Origin: Talpa occidentalis
Taxonomy: Eukaryota; Chordata; Mammalia; Eulipotyphla; Talpidae
DNA length: 64,000 nucleotides
Direction of reading: 5' to 3'
NCBI RefSeq assembly: GCF_014898055.3
Contig: NW_023605305.1
Span: forward strand, 110,518,734-110,582,733
Notes under the pieces: model-generated
Seen by the model: the letters and a program-made list of their open reading frames with translations, nothing else
Databases searched by the model: none
Told to the model about the DNA's origin: nothing
Shown: piece after piece, positions 22,766-33,229 of the stretch
How the letters are laid out: every line of letters starts with the position of its first letter
How positions within the stretch are numbered: the stretch's first letter is position 1
Position numbers and translations under genes: made by a program

Positions 22766-23569
22766 TAGTCTTAGGTTTTCATCATGTTCCATGACTCCAA
22801 GAGAGCATGTTCTACCTGAGAATTCTTAGTAGCAGTGTGTAGGAAAAGAACAAAGAGAAGAAAGTGAGGGTTTTCTACTAGGATAGTCATTGTTCTTATG
22901 CTCTGTAGTAAGTCATCTCACTGATGCTTGGATGGTGAAAGCTGCTCAGGGAATTTTTCCTCTGGGATTCTAAAGATGTGAGAACACCTCTGTGACATCT
23001 TTCGATATCAAAGAGTGAAGGATTATCCCTGGCTCCTCCTCTTATCTTTGACTAAAACAACAAATTAACTAATATCTTTTTCCTTCCAGTTCTATTGAGA
23101 TGTAATTGGCCAAATAGTCTTCCTCTGATTTGTTTTAGGAGTGATGAGGCAGGAATTTACAAAGACAATTTTAATTTTCTTGGTTGCTTTTTTCTTTGAA
23201 AAGAAAAATTTCAGCACAAGTTCAAGAAACTGAATTTTGAACAAATTGCTTCACCAGCTTCTATGAATGGTTTTGAATAAAACAGCCAGTGAACTCTCCC
23301 TGGACCCCGATGTGTCCCCAGCGGTCTATTGGACTTCAAACCAAGGCCCCCAAACACCCCAACTTGATGTATTCATACCTCAGTTCATTACCTTTTTCTT
23401 TCAACCTCCTCAGTTGCTTGGACTTTTAAAAATCATAGTTCAAGACCTCACTAGTTACTCTACATAGAAACTTTGGATTTTTCCGTTCCCCTCAAAGCAC
23501 ATTCTTTGAAATGTAACTCAGACAATATTTCTTGAATTTGTATATCATTGCTCTCCTAGTTTTGTTAAT

Positions 23570-24125
23570 AGCTTGACCTCTCTGTGTGTCTCTTCTCTCC
23601 TTTCTGATTTGTTTTCTTCACTGCTATCAACAATATTTTTCTAAAATATAGATTTGATCATGATCATCTTTATCTCCCAGTGGCCTAGAGGATGAAGACC
23701 ATTGGTCCTTAGCATGTTGTTCCTCCACAAGCCAACCCAAACCTGCTTCTCCACCTGTCCTTTCCATCAATCTCGAGCTTTGAAACCTATACGTTTACCA
23801 CATGAGACAATGCATAGACCTCCAAATACTCCTCATGCAGTCTCACATTTCTGTCTTTTTCAAAATTCTGCCTGTTTCTTTGCCTTGAATGCCCTTTAAA
23901 TTCCATTCATCACCTGACTAGCTCTTACTCATCTTCAAACTCTCAGTAATCACTTAACACTCACCTTCCTTAACTTCCCTACCCTGAGGCAGAATTAGTC
24001 TCCTTTTAATATACCACTATTATGGAAAGTATTTCATTGTATTTTAATTAATTCATAACTTATATGCTGAGCTCTCTCCCAGCACATAACAGTGTCCAAT
24101 ATGTGTTTACTGAATGATTTAAAAC
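23570..24125 (+). repeat. L2 LINE 3' region, sense
   Basis: TTTGATCATGATCATCTTTA, CCCAGTGGCCTAGAGGATGA, GTTTCTTTGCCTTGAATGCC, CTTACTCATCTTCAAACTCT and finally GTCCAATATGTGTTTACTGA follow the L2 3' region order, ending at the L2-type tail. Ancient and inactive; the 65-codon frame inside is a by-product. Confidence 0.75.
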
Positions 24126-25005
24126 AATATAAAATATTTAAGGAATAGAGTGGATCATGGTAAAGGTGGTTTTCATTTTTACTAGTAATATATTATGAAA
24201 AAGTAAGCAGAGTCCCCAAACATCTGTTCAGGACAATCAAAACTCCTATATTTGGAAACCAAAGGAAGTTTCCACGTCTGTTTTTTATCCCTTCTCTTTC
24301 ATGCAAAGTTTGGGAATAAGAGTTGGGACATTTCTGTTAGATTATCCTGAGTTTCCAAAACGTAAGATGGGACTTCATGACCTCAGGGATTCCCATCCAA
24401 GAAGTAAGCAGTGATGAGAAAGAATATTCCTCAGGGATGCTGGAGATTAGAAGAAAGTCCCACTTTCACTTCATCCATGTGACTGAAGTTCTTTCACAAT
24501 CTGTCTTATGCAGCCAGTGGTGAGGCATATGTGATATGTGTGTGGTAATAATATTTGGAGATCATTTACGACCTTAGACATGAAATGACCTAGACATGAT
24601 TCATCAGTCACTGTTAACGTATCTTCTCTAACAACATGATGAGTAAGAGGCAAGATATCTGGGCATAAGCTCTTTTTCCTACCAAATCCTGTCTTGAGAC
24701 TGCAAACAGGATGCTTCAGAGAAGAATCTGCCACACATTCAATTGAATAAAGATTTCTCTTCCATTTGGGAAAAATCACTTAGGAAATTTTCAGCCCCTA
24801 TTTCAAGTTAATCCAAGAATTTCATTGCATGGGATGTCCACTATTTCAAAACATCTTCCATAGGGAATGTTATCGATAGATAGGAGTCTCCAGAAAGTTA
24901 CAGATAAGGGATGGAATTCTTTCCCTTTTTTTGGAAGGTCAATTTCAAAGAATTAAACGATGTGATTTCTAAGAATTAAACTACTAAACCTAGACCTGGT
25001 TTAAT
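24126..25005. other. Unassigned AT-rich DNA
   Basis: No gene or named repeat recognised. A 102-codon minus frame (24471-24779) has no family resemblance. Confidence 0.35.
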
Positions 25006-25009
25006 CTTG

Positions 25010-25205
25010 CATGTTTTCAGGCTCTTACAATGTAGGAGCTGGAAAGGAGCTGAAGGAACATCTGGTTTGGTTCTTCACTTTACAAATAGCGTCAGGGAGG
25101 TGAATGGCTTTTTAAGGTCACATAAACCACATATTGTTGGGGTGGAGCTGGGACTAGGACCCAGATCTCCAAACTCTTACCCCAGAGATCTTTCCTGTAT
25201 ACCAA
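25010..25205 (-). repeat. MIR3-type SINE, antisense
   Basis: GGAGCTGGAAAGGAGCTGAA, CTTTACAAATAGCGTCAGGG, TTTTTAAGGTCACATAAACC and GCTGGGACTAGGACCCAGAT run in the order of antisense MIR/MIR3 text. Confidence 0.75.
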
Positions 25206-25209
25206 ATTA

Positions 25210-26108
25210 GGTAGTCAAATTCCTGCATGAGATAAACAAATGGATCATTATAAGATGATATTAATACATTTTATCTGGTCATGACCTACTGCTTTTCTGA
25301 GATCTGAACCTCACTCCAGGTCAGCACCAAGGGCTAACTCCTCAGTCCTCCCTTGGACTGGTTCTTAAAGGAGCTGCAGATGTTGATGGTGGATCAATAT
25401 TTAACTTACATTTAGGGGACTGATTAATTCAATGGTCTTAACTGGAATCTGCTTGATCACCCAGTATATCAGGAATCTCTAACCCATCTTCAAACTTCAG
25501 CTTCTTCAGATACTGCCTACGACCCTTCTGGGATCCAGTCCTGCTCGCCCTTCTTTTATCCAGTTCAGCCCCATGTCTTGCTTCTCCTCTATGGGTCTGT
25601 TCCACTGGACCCAGTAGAATCCTTGCTCTGCTGAGGACAAATTTCTCCTTTCGCTTTCCCTAAAGCCTCTTTCTGCCTCGTCACGATTACAGAAACTTGT
25701 TTCTTCCTTGGCTGTTTTCTCTGCAACTTTCTTCATTTCTCTGCAACTTTTCTGCTTCCAGCAGCTCACCGTTCTCCTACCTGGAGGGAAAGGAAGGTAA
25801 GGAGAGCCAGCTCCTTTGTTTTCCTCCAAATTATGCTCATTAGTTATTCTCTGGCCCTCTCGCTCCTTTAACTGTTATTCTAAAAGTTCTTATTGAGTCA
25901 CTGAAGCTTCCTCAAGGAGTCTATTTCTTTCAAATCTTTTCTTGTCTCCAAACCTTGAACAATAGTTCTACTTCCTCTTTGTTGATGGCTCCGTGACCTT
26001 CCTTCAGAGATTATTAAGATGTTTCCTTTTTTTAATATCTCAGAGTTTTATGATTGCTATACATACTTTTGTTCTTCTCTGCTGTTCCATTGAAAGAGGT
26101 CAAAACGT
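25210..26108. other. Unassigned pyrimidine-rich DNA
   Basis: No gene recognised. The 107-codon minus frame at 25506-25829 is Glu/Lys/Arg-rich because the strand is purine-rich; it shows no domain. A small internal duplication of TTTCTCTGCAACTTT-type text lies at about 25718-25753. Confidence 0.35.
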
Positions 26109-26123
26109 CAAAGTCAGTTTTCT

Positions 26124-26396
26124 TTCTTTTTTTTTTTAAAGATTTATTTATTTATACAAGAACTGGGGTACAGGTCAGAGGTGCAGGAGGGTGAGAGAAT
26201 TCACTAGAGACAGAGTGGGGAGCAGAGCAGGAAGATGGACCAAAGAAACTGCCGAGGGGAGTGGCAGGTGAGGCAGGAGAGGTCTTCTGCACCATGTGGG
26301 AATCTCCCTGGCTGGCCGGGAATCGAACCTGCACTGCAGAGGCTGTGGACAGCTTCACAGCGCTGCGCTCAAACCGCTGCGCCACTGGGGAGGCCC
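26124..26396 (-). mobile_element. tRNA-derived SINE, copy 5
   Basis: Reverse-oriented copy with ATTTATTTATTTATACAAG tail and GCGCCACTGGGGAGGCCC head end. A perfect 15-bp duplication CAAAGTCAGTTTTCT lies at 26109-26123 and 26397-26411. The head keeps GGGAATCGAACC, the complement of a near-intact B box. Belongs to the GGTTGAGCGC-type group with copies 7, 8 and 11. Confidence 0.95.
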
Positions 26397-26669
26397 CAAA
26401 GTCAGTTTTCTCATGGTTCCGAGGATCTTGTCCCATCTGCTGTCTCTAGGACACAAAGACTCGCCTCTCTGAATTGCATGCATGGGTGCTTTCACTGGAT
26501 GCAACCTTTCCTCCCCCATCTCTGCCCTTATCATCTAAGCTAATAAAAAATGCAATTTCTTTTTTTTCCCCATAGAGTTCTGTCCAGTTAGGGATGTATC
26601 CTCAGTACCCTGATAAAAATCTTTGGATCTAGTGTTCAGAATCTGCATGAAGGACTCCAAGGTAACTGG

Positions 26670-26735
26670 TATTAGTTACCTGCTGTAGCTGTGTAACAAA
26701 TTAGCCCTGAATTTAGTTGCTTATTCCTCTACTGA
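26670..26735 (-). repeat. MLT1 3'-end fragment, antisense
   Basis: GCTGTGTAACAAATTAGCCC then GAATTTAGTTGCTTA matches the complement of the MLT1 LTR 3' end (AAGC..CTAA..GGGGTAATTTGTTA). Only the terminus is visible. Confidence 0.5.
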
Positions 26736-26739
26736 CTGC

Positions 26740-28080
26740 TGTCTACCCAAGTCTCAGCGCTCCATTGAACATAATAATTTTGTATTTGACTAGGACATAC
26801 CTGAGAGAGCCTGAAAATGTTTGGGGACCAGCTTAAGATTTCATCTGGCGACAGAGAAATGACAAGCCCTCTAAACTTACTTAGATAGTTACAAGAAAAA
26901 ATAAAGTTGCTTTAAAAATGAAAGGCATGCCATCCCCTACCACATCTCAAGGAGCCTAAGGAGACACAGTGAGGAAATAGGATATGGAATCCTAGATGCC
27001 ATTTTGGGGAGAAAAAGGACATTAGGTGGAAACTAAGAAACTGAATGAAATTACTTTAGTTAAAAACTTTAAACTTCAGGTGAATCCAACTTTTTAGTTC
27101 AGTGGACAGTAATTACACAATCCTGTTGGTAAGTGATGTAAGATGTGTAAGATGTTGAAGGTGGGGAACTTGGGTGTGGGGCGTATGGAACTCTGCTCTG
27201 TGTGCAGCTTTGCTATAAATGTGAAAATATTAGACTATAAAAAGCTTATATGTAAATATGCATCGTACCCAACTTTGCTTTTCCCATGTGAAAACCACAG
27301 CAGGATCATGCTTTTCACTTGTGTGTCTGGTGACTCTGCAAGATTCTACCCTCAGCTTTGTACTCACCTTTCGATCTCCTTAGAACCAAGCCCAGGGCCT
27401 TGCGCATTCCACAAGTCATGAATGAACGAGTGAGTGAGTGAGTGAGTGATTGTGAAATACTAAAGTGAACTCTTGGACCGGCTGTTCTCTAAGGACATAA
27501 TTAACCCGGTTGAAGCCAAGGATGATGGGAACATTTCTTTGGCCTTTGTCTTCAGTTCATTCAGTTCAACCAGACCTCTAAAGGGGCGTCTTCCTACTTT
27601 CTTCTTCAAATTACATGTTCTCACTGTTTTTATCTCTGTCACTTCCTCTTCTTTCTTTTCTCTTTCTCTCTATTATTGTTTCTTCTACTGTGGTGCACCC
27701 CTTTTACCCAAACAATGGTGGTTCTTCCTAATGTGCTGTGGTCTAGTGGGAAGTTTCTTGAGTGTCAGTGATGAGCTGGGGCGGACGGACGAGGAGAACA
27801 AAGATGTTTGGCCCTGGATGCGAGCCACCCAGGTAACCACAGATCCCGGACAGGAAAGCTTTGTGCCACTTCCCATGGCATTAGTCAAAACTGACTTGTT
27901 TTTACTAGCATCAAACAATTAGACTTAATCCCCAAATTTCATCATTTTGGAACAATTGTTTTGATTTCCATTAGCTTCAGTTTTAGTGTTTGCTCATGGA
28001 TATGGTTATTAAATAAAAAGCAAAGTCTCCTTTAATGCTCACTTAAGGAGCTCCCATCTACATGACAAATATTTGCATAT
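26740..28080. other. Unassigned DNA with a decayed L2-type tail
   Basis: No gene is recognised. The 149-codon plus frame at 27473-27922 has a hydrophobic Phe/Ser-rich middle derived from a TTCTTTCTCT-type pyrimidine stretch; it has no domain, and a 77-codon frame is open opposite it. L2-tail-like text AAGCCCAGGGCCTTGCGCAT precedes the GAGT repeat. Confidence 0.35.
27428..27449. repeat. (GAGT)n microsatellite
   Basis: Five to six GAGT units directly after ATGAATGAAC. It probably grew from the TGAATGAATGA tail of an L2 element ending here. Confidence 0.8.
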
Positions 28081-28084
28081 TTAG

Positions 28085-28150
28085 ACATATTTGCCTTTTC
28101 CCTCCTCTTCTGCCTCCTCTTCTTTTCCTCTTCCTCTTCCTTCTCTTGCT
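28085..28150. repeat. Pyrimidine-rich low-complexity tract
   Basis: CCTCTTCT and TTCCTC repeats on the plus strand, directly left of SINE copy 6. Polypurine on the other strand. Confidence 0.7.
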
Positions 28151-28151
28151 T

Positions 28152-28449
28152 GCTTTTTTTTTTTTTTAAGATTTATTATTTGTGCATCCAAGAGGTGGGG
28201 TGCAGGCCAGAGGTGCAGGGGGGGGGGTGTGTGGGGGTGGTGGTGGGAGGATTCACCAGAGACAGAGCGGGCAGCAGAACAGGCAGATTTATTGAAGTAC
28301 ACTGCTGAGGGGAGCAGTGGGCGAGACAGGAGAGGTCTGCTGTACCATGTGGGTTGTTCCCTGGCCTGCCAGGGATTGAACTCATGCTATAGAGGCTGCA
28401 GACAGTGTCATAGTGCTGTGCTTAACCCCTTGTGTCACCAGGGAGGCCC
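28152..28449 (-). mobile_element. tRNA-derived SINE, copy 6
   Basis: Reverse-oriented copy, flanked by CTTCCTTCTCTT at 28136-28147 and 28450-28461 (12 bp, perfect, though within pyrimidine-rich DNA). The body has expanded G-runs at 28218-28250, so the copy is longer than its relatives. The head reads GGTTAAGC, as in copies 1, 2, 3 and 10. Confidence 0.92.
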
Positions 28450-28492
28450 CTTCCTTCTCTTTCTTTACCTCTAGATATATGACTTACTTTTT

Positions 28493-28754
28493 AAAAAAGA
28501 TTTATTTATTTATACAAGAGCTGGGGTATAGGCCAGAAGCGCGGGAGGATGAGAGGATTCACCAGAGACAGAGTGGGGAGCAGAACAGGCAGATGGACCG
28601 AAAACACTGCTGAGGGGAGCAGCGGGCGAGACGGGAGAGGTCTGCTGCACCATGGGGGAATCTCCCTAGCCGGCCAGGAGTTGAACCCGCGCTGCAGAGG
28701 CTGCAGAGAGCTTCAGAGTGCTGCACTCAACCTGCTGTGCCACCGGGGAGGCCC
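28493..28754 (-). mobile_element. tRNA-derived SINE, copy 7
   Basis: Reverse-oriented copy flanked by a perfect 16-bp duplication ATATGACTTACTTTTT (28477-28492 and 28755-28770). It lies 43 bp from copy 6 in the same orientation; each copy has its own duplication, so they inserted independently. Intact-looking B box complement (GTTGAACCCGCGC). Confidence 0.96.
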
Positions 28755-30170
28755 ATATGACTTACTTTTTAATGGACTTGGATTTTCCGGGGCCTCCTAA
28801 AGTGTCCCCTTTCTGTTCTTCATGTTTCAAAATAACTCTCCATCCGCTGCAAAGGAAGCTAGTGTTATTGGCCGAGCCTCAGAAAGGATAGATGGGACTC
28901 AGCTGGGTTCTCTGGGTTTTAATCAGCTGTTTGGAGTTTAAGTCCAGGCTATGACATGAGAATAAATGAAGTAGATGAGGTCAGAGTCTTTGACCTCAGT
29001 GGCACATTTTCCTCCCTATTCTCTGACCTAACTGGCTATAGATTACAATTAAACATGCCTTGTACTTTTAGTACCTCATGATTTTCAAAGAAACTTATTT
29101 TATCTGATTCTTGTGCTCTTAAGACATAATTTTTGCTAGAATTGTAGTTCTCAGTTTTTCTGACCAGCGTGGCCCTGAGTGGAAATCATGACTGTAGAGT
29201 ACTGGATGCTGGAAGAGGATAAGCTTGGGGTGGGTTCCCTTGGGTGGGTTTCAGAGGGGTGAAGGCTTAGTAGGGCTCAGGAGGGAATTTATGGTCCATG
29301 GTAGAGCCAGATACTGTGAAGGTCCTGTTGTCTGTCCTGTTGCTGCTCTATCCCCAGTGCCTAGAATAGTGCTTGACATAAGGTAGACACACACAGGAAT
29401 GTGAGTCAATGTCTTTCCCTTGGTGGAGGTGAGAGAAGGAAGCCGAAACAGCAGAAGGTGTGATTCATTCTATCATTCATGTCCCGAAATAGAGATTTCA
29501 ATCAACAGTCTAAAGGAAGTTGTGGCTCCCAAATTGTTCCTATTTGGAGGAGAGAGATGAATTTAGTTCTATTCCTACCTCCTTGCTTGTGTCCGATGGG
29601 GTGGATGACTTTTGAATTAGATTAGTCACAATCCAGGACACAGGGCGACACTAATTAGTGGGTAGGATTTGAAGGACAGTGGGCCGGGGCGTGTTTAACA
29701 ACACACACCGGTGTGGGAGCTTATCTCTTTGTCTTCTATGAGTGGGTAGAGGTGGTAGGACCCATCGGCTGTCAGTTTGGGGCACATGGTGCACCCAGCT
29801 TACCAGGAAGCTCTGCAGAGGAATTTCAGGGTCACCCCTAGTCAGATGGCTAGAAGTTCCATTGGCTCTGTATGCTGTTTCTTCCTGTGTTCCATCTCTG
29901 CTAGGAGCTCACAAGGAATTGGGGTGGCTGAGCCAAAGCAGGTTGTGGGCACTTCCGAATGCTCTGCAGAACCCCAACTAAGAGCCCTTCACCTCCCAAG
30001 TTCCTAATGCTCCTACTCTGAGTCGCTCTTTTCACCCGAATGATCCCACACAGATGCCATCATCAGTTGCAATGAGGCCCCCGACCCCAGAAGATCTTAC
30101 AGTCTCTATGAGTCCACTTGGTCCTTTTTTATCCCCCTCTGCAGGCTTTTTTGCAGTGGCTGTTGGAAAT
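28755..30170. other. Mostly unassigned DNA
   Basis: No gene recognised. At 29330-29400 the text CTATCCCCAGTGCCTAGAAT and AGTGCTTGACATAAGGTAGA is an L2/MIR-type 3' terminal motif in sense orientation. The rest shows no repeat I can name. Confidence 0.4.
29335..29400 (+). repeat. L2-type 3' terminus, sense
   Basis: CCCAGTGCCTAGAATAGTGC followed by TTGACATAAGGTAGACAC fits the CCCAGCGCCTAGCACAGTGC-type end of L2. Confidence 0.6.
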
Positions 30171-30174
30171 AAGC

Positions 30175-30560
30175 CCTGTATTATTTTCCGGTGATTGCTG
30201 TAACAAATTACCCCCAAGTTGGTGGGTTAAAACAACAGAAATTTATTCTCACAGTTCTGGAAGCCAGAAGTCCAAAAAACAAGTCGCAGCGCCGTGCTCC
30301 CTCGGCTTCCTCCTCTGTGGCTTGCGTCATTCCAGCCTCTGCCTCCATTCTTCACGTGGCCTTTGTATTGTGTGTCAGATCTCCCTCTGCCGCCCCTTTA
30401 TAAGGACACACGCAGTGGCACTTGGAGGGCCACCCCATACTCCGCAGTGACAGCTCCATCTCAAGAGCCTTCATTTATTCACATCTGCAAAGATGCTTTT
30501 TCCAAATAAGGTAACGTTATAAGTTCCAGAGATCAGGACCTGATAGCTCTGGGCCACCAT
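30175..30560 (-). mobile_element. MLT1-type MaLR LTR, antisense
   Basis: GATTGCTGTAACAAATTACC, AAAACAACAGAAATTTATTC and CAGTTCTGGAAGCCAGAAGT match the complement of the MLT1 3' half; TTATTCACATCTGCAAAGAT and AAGGTAACGTTATAAGTTCC match the complement of its 5' half. Several CpGs survive. Solitary LTR without internal genes; open frames of 70-110 codons inside are by-products. Confidence 0.85.
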
Positions 30561-31000
30561 TCAGCCCCCTGGGAATAGACTCTAGAATCTTGCTTTTACC
30601 TCTTTTCTTCTAGAAATACCCTGTCACAAAAGAGAATGGCATGCCCAAGCTAAGTTTCTTTGAACAGATGAAGCCCCCAGGTCTTATTCTTGGAAGTGGT
30701 CCTGGGAGTGCCTGGCTTGTAAAGGACAAACAGAGTCTCACTTCTTCTAGTTGTTGCAACTTATTCTGAGTGTAATAAAAAACATCACTTCCAGCTGTGG
30801 CAGCTGCAGGCCTTCCAGGGGGACTACATGACACCAACATCTGGATGAAAAGCGAAAAGCAAACAAACCAGAAAAGCGCAGCCAACCAACCAGATGCTCA
30901 TGAGCAAGCATCTACTCAATAGATGGTTTGGCCCTTGTATTTGGGACGCAGGGAGCACCATGGAGGGTGTCTTGAGAAGGGAGGCGTAAGATTCCCTCCC
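30560..31000. other. Unassigned DNA
   Basis: No gene or named repeat recognised between the MLT1 LTR and the candidate regulatory block. Confidence 0.35.
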
Positions 31001-31460
31001 TCACCCCAGCATCACGGAGGGGTAGTCAGGCTTGTGTGCTGGCATGAAGGCAGGGGGTCGGGGTCTGGCGCTGAGGGTGCACACTCAGGAGTGGGGTGAG
31101 AGAAGAGGGAAGCAAGAAGGACTCTGAACGCAGCGTTGCAGAGTTGTGTCCAAGAACTCGGGGTGGAGGCACAATCGGTGGAGAATGAGGACAGAATGCG
31201 CTGCAAACGCTGGGCTCCCGGCCCCTTTGAGCAGCCATATTAAAGATCAAAGGGACAGAGTCCCTGCATTCCAGACGGAATCAGGCAGCAAAGCGCAACT
31301 ATGAAAGCATTCTTGGCTGTCATACCCTCGAGTGCAGTCAGAGGCTCCGGCTCCGCACGGCACTCGCTCCGCCACAGAGGGGAGAGCGCGCCTCCCAGTC
31401 TTCACAGGGGCTGGGGCTGTGGCCGGGATATTTTCAGTGCAATCAAAACAAGATGCTTCG
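31000..31460. promoter_or_regulatory. Candidate conserved element with TCF/LEF motif
   Basis: Repeat-free and unusually rich in retained CpG (GAACGCAGCGTTG, AATGCGCTGC, CCGGCTCCGCACGGC, GAGAGCGCGCC) without reaching CpG-island density. It contains a perfect TCF/LEF-type AGATCAAAGGG at 31244-31254, next to CCATATTAAAG (31235-31245), a near CArG box. A distal enhancer or weak promoter is a reasonable inference; a coding exon is not supported. Confidence 0.4.
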
Positions 31461-31978
31461 GTGCGGTGGCTCCTTTTTGTTTCCCTGGGGATGTCTGGGG
31501 ACCGCTGGGAACAGGAGAATGAGGAACCCTGTCTCTTTGGTTTCGGGCCTTTCAAGAGCAATTTAACCCATTCACTTTAAGGCTGGGGCTTTTTGAACAA
31601 TCCTTTTCCCTCTGGGACCTTCCTGAGAGATCAGGATTCCAGGATCCAGGCCAGAAGGATGCCAGCCTCTGTCTGTGCCTCCAGGCCTTTTCATGGGGTG
31701 GCGACGTGGGCTTTGTCTCGAATCACAGGGGCTCTCAGGCACCTGACCTGGAGTTTAGATTGGTTAGTGGAAACAGCCGTGAGATTTGGTCAACGTTAGG
31801 CTGAAGACCGCTCTTCGGATGGGCCACAGGAGTTGGGGTGACTGGGGACCATGGCCCCAAACGGAGCTTCGGTCCTACCGCTTATTAGTGGAGTGATGGA
31901 ATGTGTGTCCTTGGGGAAGCGTGAGGTTAGTGCCTTTCACCTTTCAGTCTGTTTCTTAGAATGAGGTGAGATAACTTT

Positions 31979-32240
31979 AAATTTTTTTTTTTTATTTATA
32001 CAAGAGTTGGGGTACAGGCCAGAGGCACGGGAGGGTGAGAGGATTCACCAGAGACAGAGCAGGGAACAGAACAGGCAGACAGACCGAAAACACTGCTGAG
32101 GGTCGCAGCGGGTGAGACAGGAGAGGTCTGGGGCACCCTGTGGGTATCTCCCTGGCTGGCCGGGAATCGATCCCATGCTGCAGAGGCTGTGGACAGCTCC
32201 AAAGCACTGCATTCAACCTGCTGCGCCACCGGGGAGGCCC
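31979..32240 (-). mobile_element. tRNA-derived SINE, copy 8
   Basis: Reverse-oriented copy with TTTATTTATACAAGAGTTGGGG tail region and GCGCCACCGGGGAGGCCC head end. Flanks TGAGATAACTTT (31967-31978) and TGAGATCACTTT (32241-32252) are a duplication with one mismatch. GGGAATCGATCCCATG is the complement of the B box region. Confidence 0.92.
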
Positions 32241-32267
32241 TGAGATCACTTTTGCAAAGCACTAAGC

Positions 32268-32335
32268 TCATTGACAGCTTTTAGTAAGTGCTCTATAAAG
32301 GCTAGCTGTTTTTATTGCTGTTATAAAAGCGCAGC
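32268..32335 (+). repeat. MIR 3' end, sense
   Basis: GCACTAAGCTCATTGACAGC and TTTAGTAAGTGCTCTATAAA then TTATTGCTGTTAT match the MIR terminal region (AGCGCTTA..., AGTAAGCGCTCAATAAATG, TTATTATTAT). SINE copy 8 inserted at or near its 5' side, and TGAGGTGAGATAACTTT left of that copy may be the same MIR's core (GAGGATTAAATGAG). Confidence 0.6.
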
Positions 32336-32489
32336 TCAGAGGAGGTCCCTCTGTCTTTCCTTCCTCTGCTTCCCCCCGACTTCCTTTTCCTTCTAGGATT
32401 CCACATCTGAGAACCAAAACAGAGGAGTGGGGAGGGTGTTAGGGTGAGGAGGAGGGAGAGACAAACAGCTATAGATTCTTCTAGAGAGC

Positions 32490-32660
32490 CTCACACTTTG
32501 GCCGGGAGCTTATTTCTCTATAATAAAACAGTTTGGGGGTCACTCAAGCTCTGAGGTTATTAATATTTTGTAAAGTCTGTAAATTTCAATTAAAGAAAAA
32601 ATTGTGAGCCACAACGAAGAGTAAAACCAGTTAGCAGGCGAATGTGCTCCCTAACGCCTG
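32490..32660. promoter_or_regulatory. Candidate conserved non-coding element
   Basis: A low-repeat stretch with AT-rich homeodomain-like words (GGTTATTAATATT, TTTCAATTAAAG) beside CpG-retaining text (CACAACGAAGAG, AGGCGAATG). The mix resembles conserved elements near developmental genes, but this is inferred from composition alone. Confidence 0.28.
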
Positions 32661-33059
32661 CCTCCCTGCCAGAGGCCACGGTGCCCAGCTAGATGCGTGA
32701 GCTCCAGCTCACCCCTGCCTCACCCCCATCTCCTTCCTGAGGCCCAGATTTCCAGACTCTGTTATTTCAACCTTGTTCTTCACACGTGGGTCATGCCTTC
32801 CCGATTTTGCAAATTAGAATAATAAAATGAAACGGATCCCTGTGTGCTGTCAAATTTGAGCGAATGGGTGGAGAGAATAGTTTGACTCATTTGAAAGGCA
32901 ACCTGTTTGCTTTTCTCAGCAAGCCTCTTTCTTCTTCCCGGAAGGCGGGATGTGCCCAGGACTAGCCATAAGGCTAGTGTATGATTGCCCAGGTGGCATG
33001 ACTTAAAGGTTTGAGAGAAGACCCCCACCTTGCAGAGCCCACCCCTTTACCTGCCAGCC

Positions 33060-33225
33060 GGGGTGGGAGTATGAGGTTTGGCGTCAGAACACCTGACTTC
33101 CACAGCCAGCTCCTGTGTGGTGTCACCCCTGAGTATCTTGGTTGTCCCCTCTAGACAATAGGAATGATAGTAGTGACCTCAGATGGTGCTTGCAAACTTT
33201 AAAGGTGATGAAGTAGATGTCTGAG
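33060..33225 (+). repeat. MIR SINE, sense
   Basis: TGAGGTTTGGCGTCAGAACA, CCTGACTTCCACAGCCAGCT, CTAGACAATAGGAATGATAG and TAGTGACCTCAGATGGTGCT follow the sense MIR order (GGAGTCAGACTGCCTGGGTT, TGTAAAATGGGGATAATAAT, AGTACCTACCTCATAGGGTT). Confidence 0.75.
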
Positions 33226-33229
33226 TGTG

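Noticed and set aside
27473..27922. 149-codon plus frame with a hydrophobic middle
   Set aside because: The Phe/Ser/Leu stretch comes from a TTCTTTCTCT-type pyrimidine tract, not from a membrane protein family I can name; an open frame lies opposite.
31000..31460. CpG island promoter
   Set aside because: CpG is raised compared with neighbours, but the density and length fall short of an island by eye.
31992..32271. Minus-strand frames of 85-91 codons with Ser/Pro/Cys-rich text
   Set aside because: Translations of SINE copy 8. Near-identical frames occur in copies 1, 4, 5 and 7.
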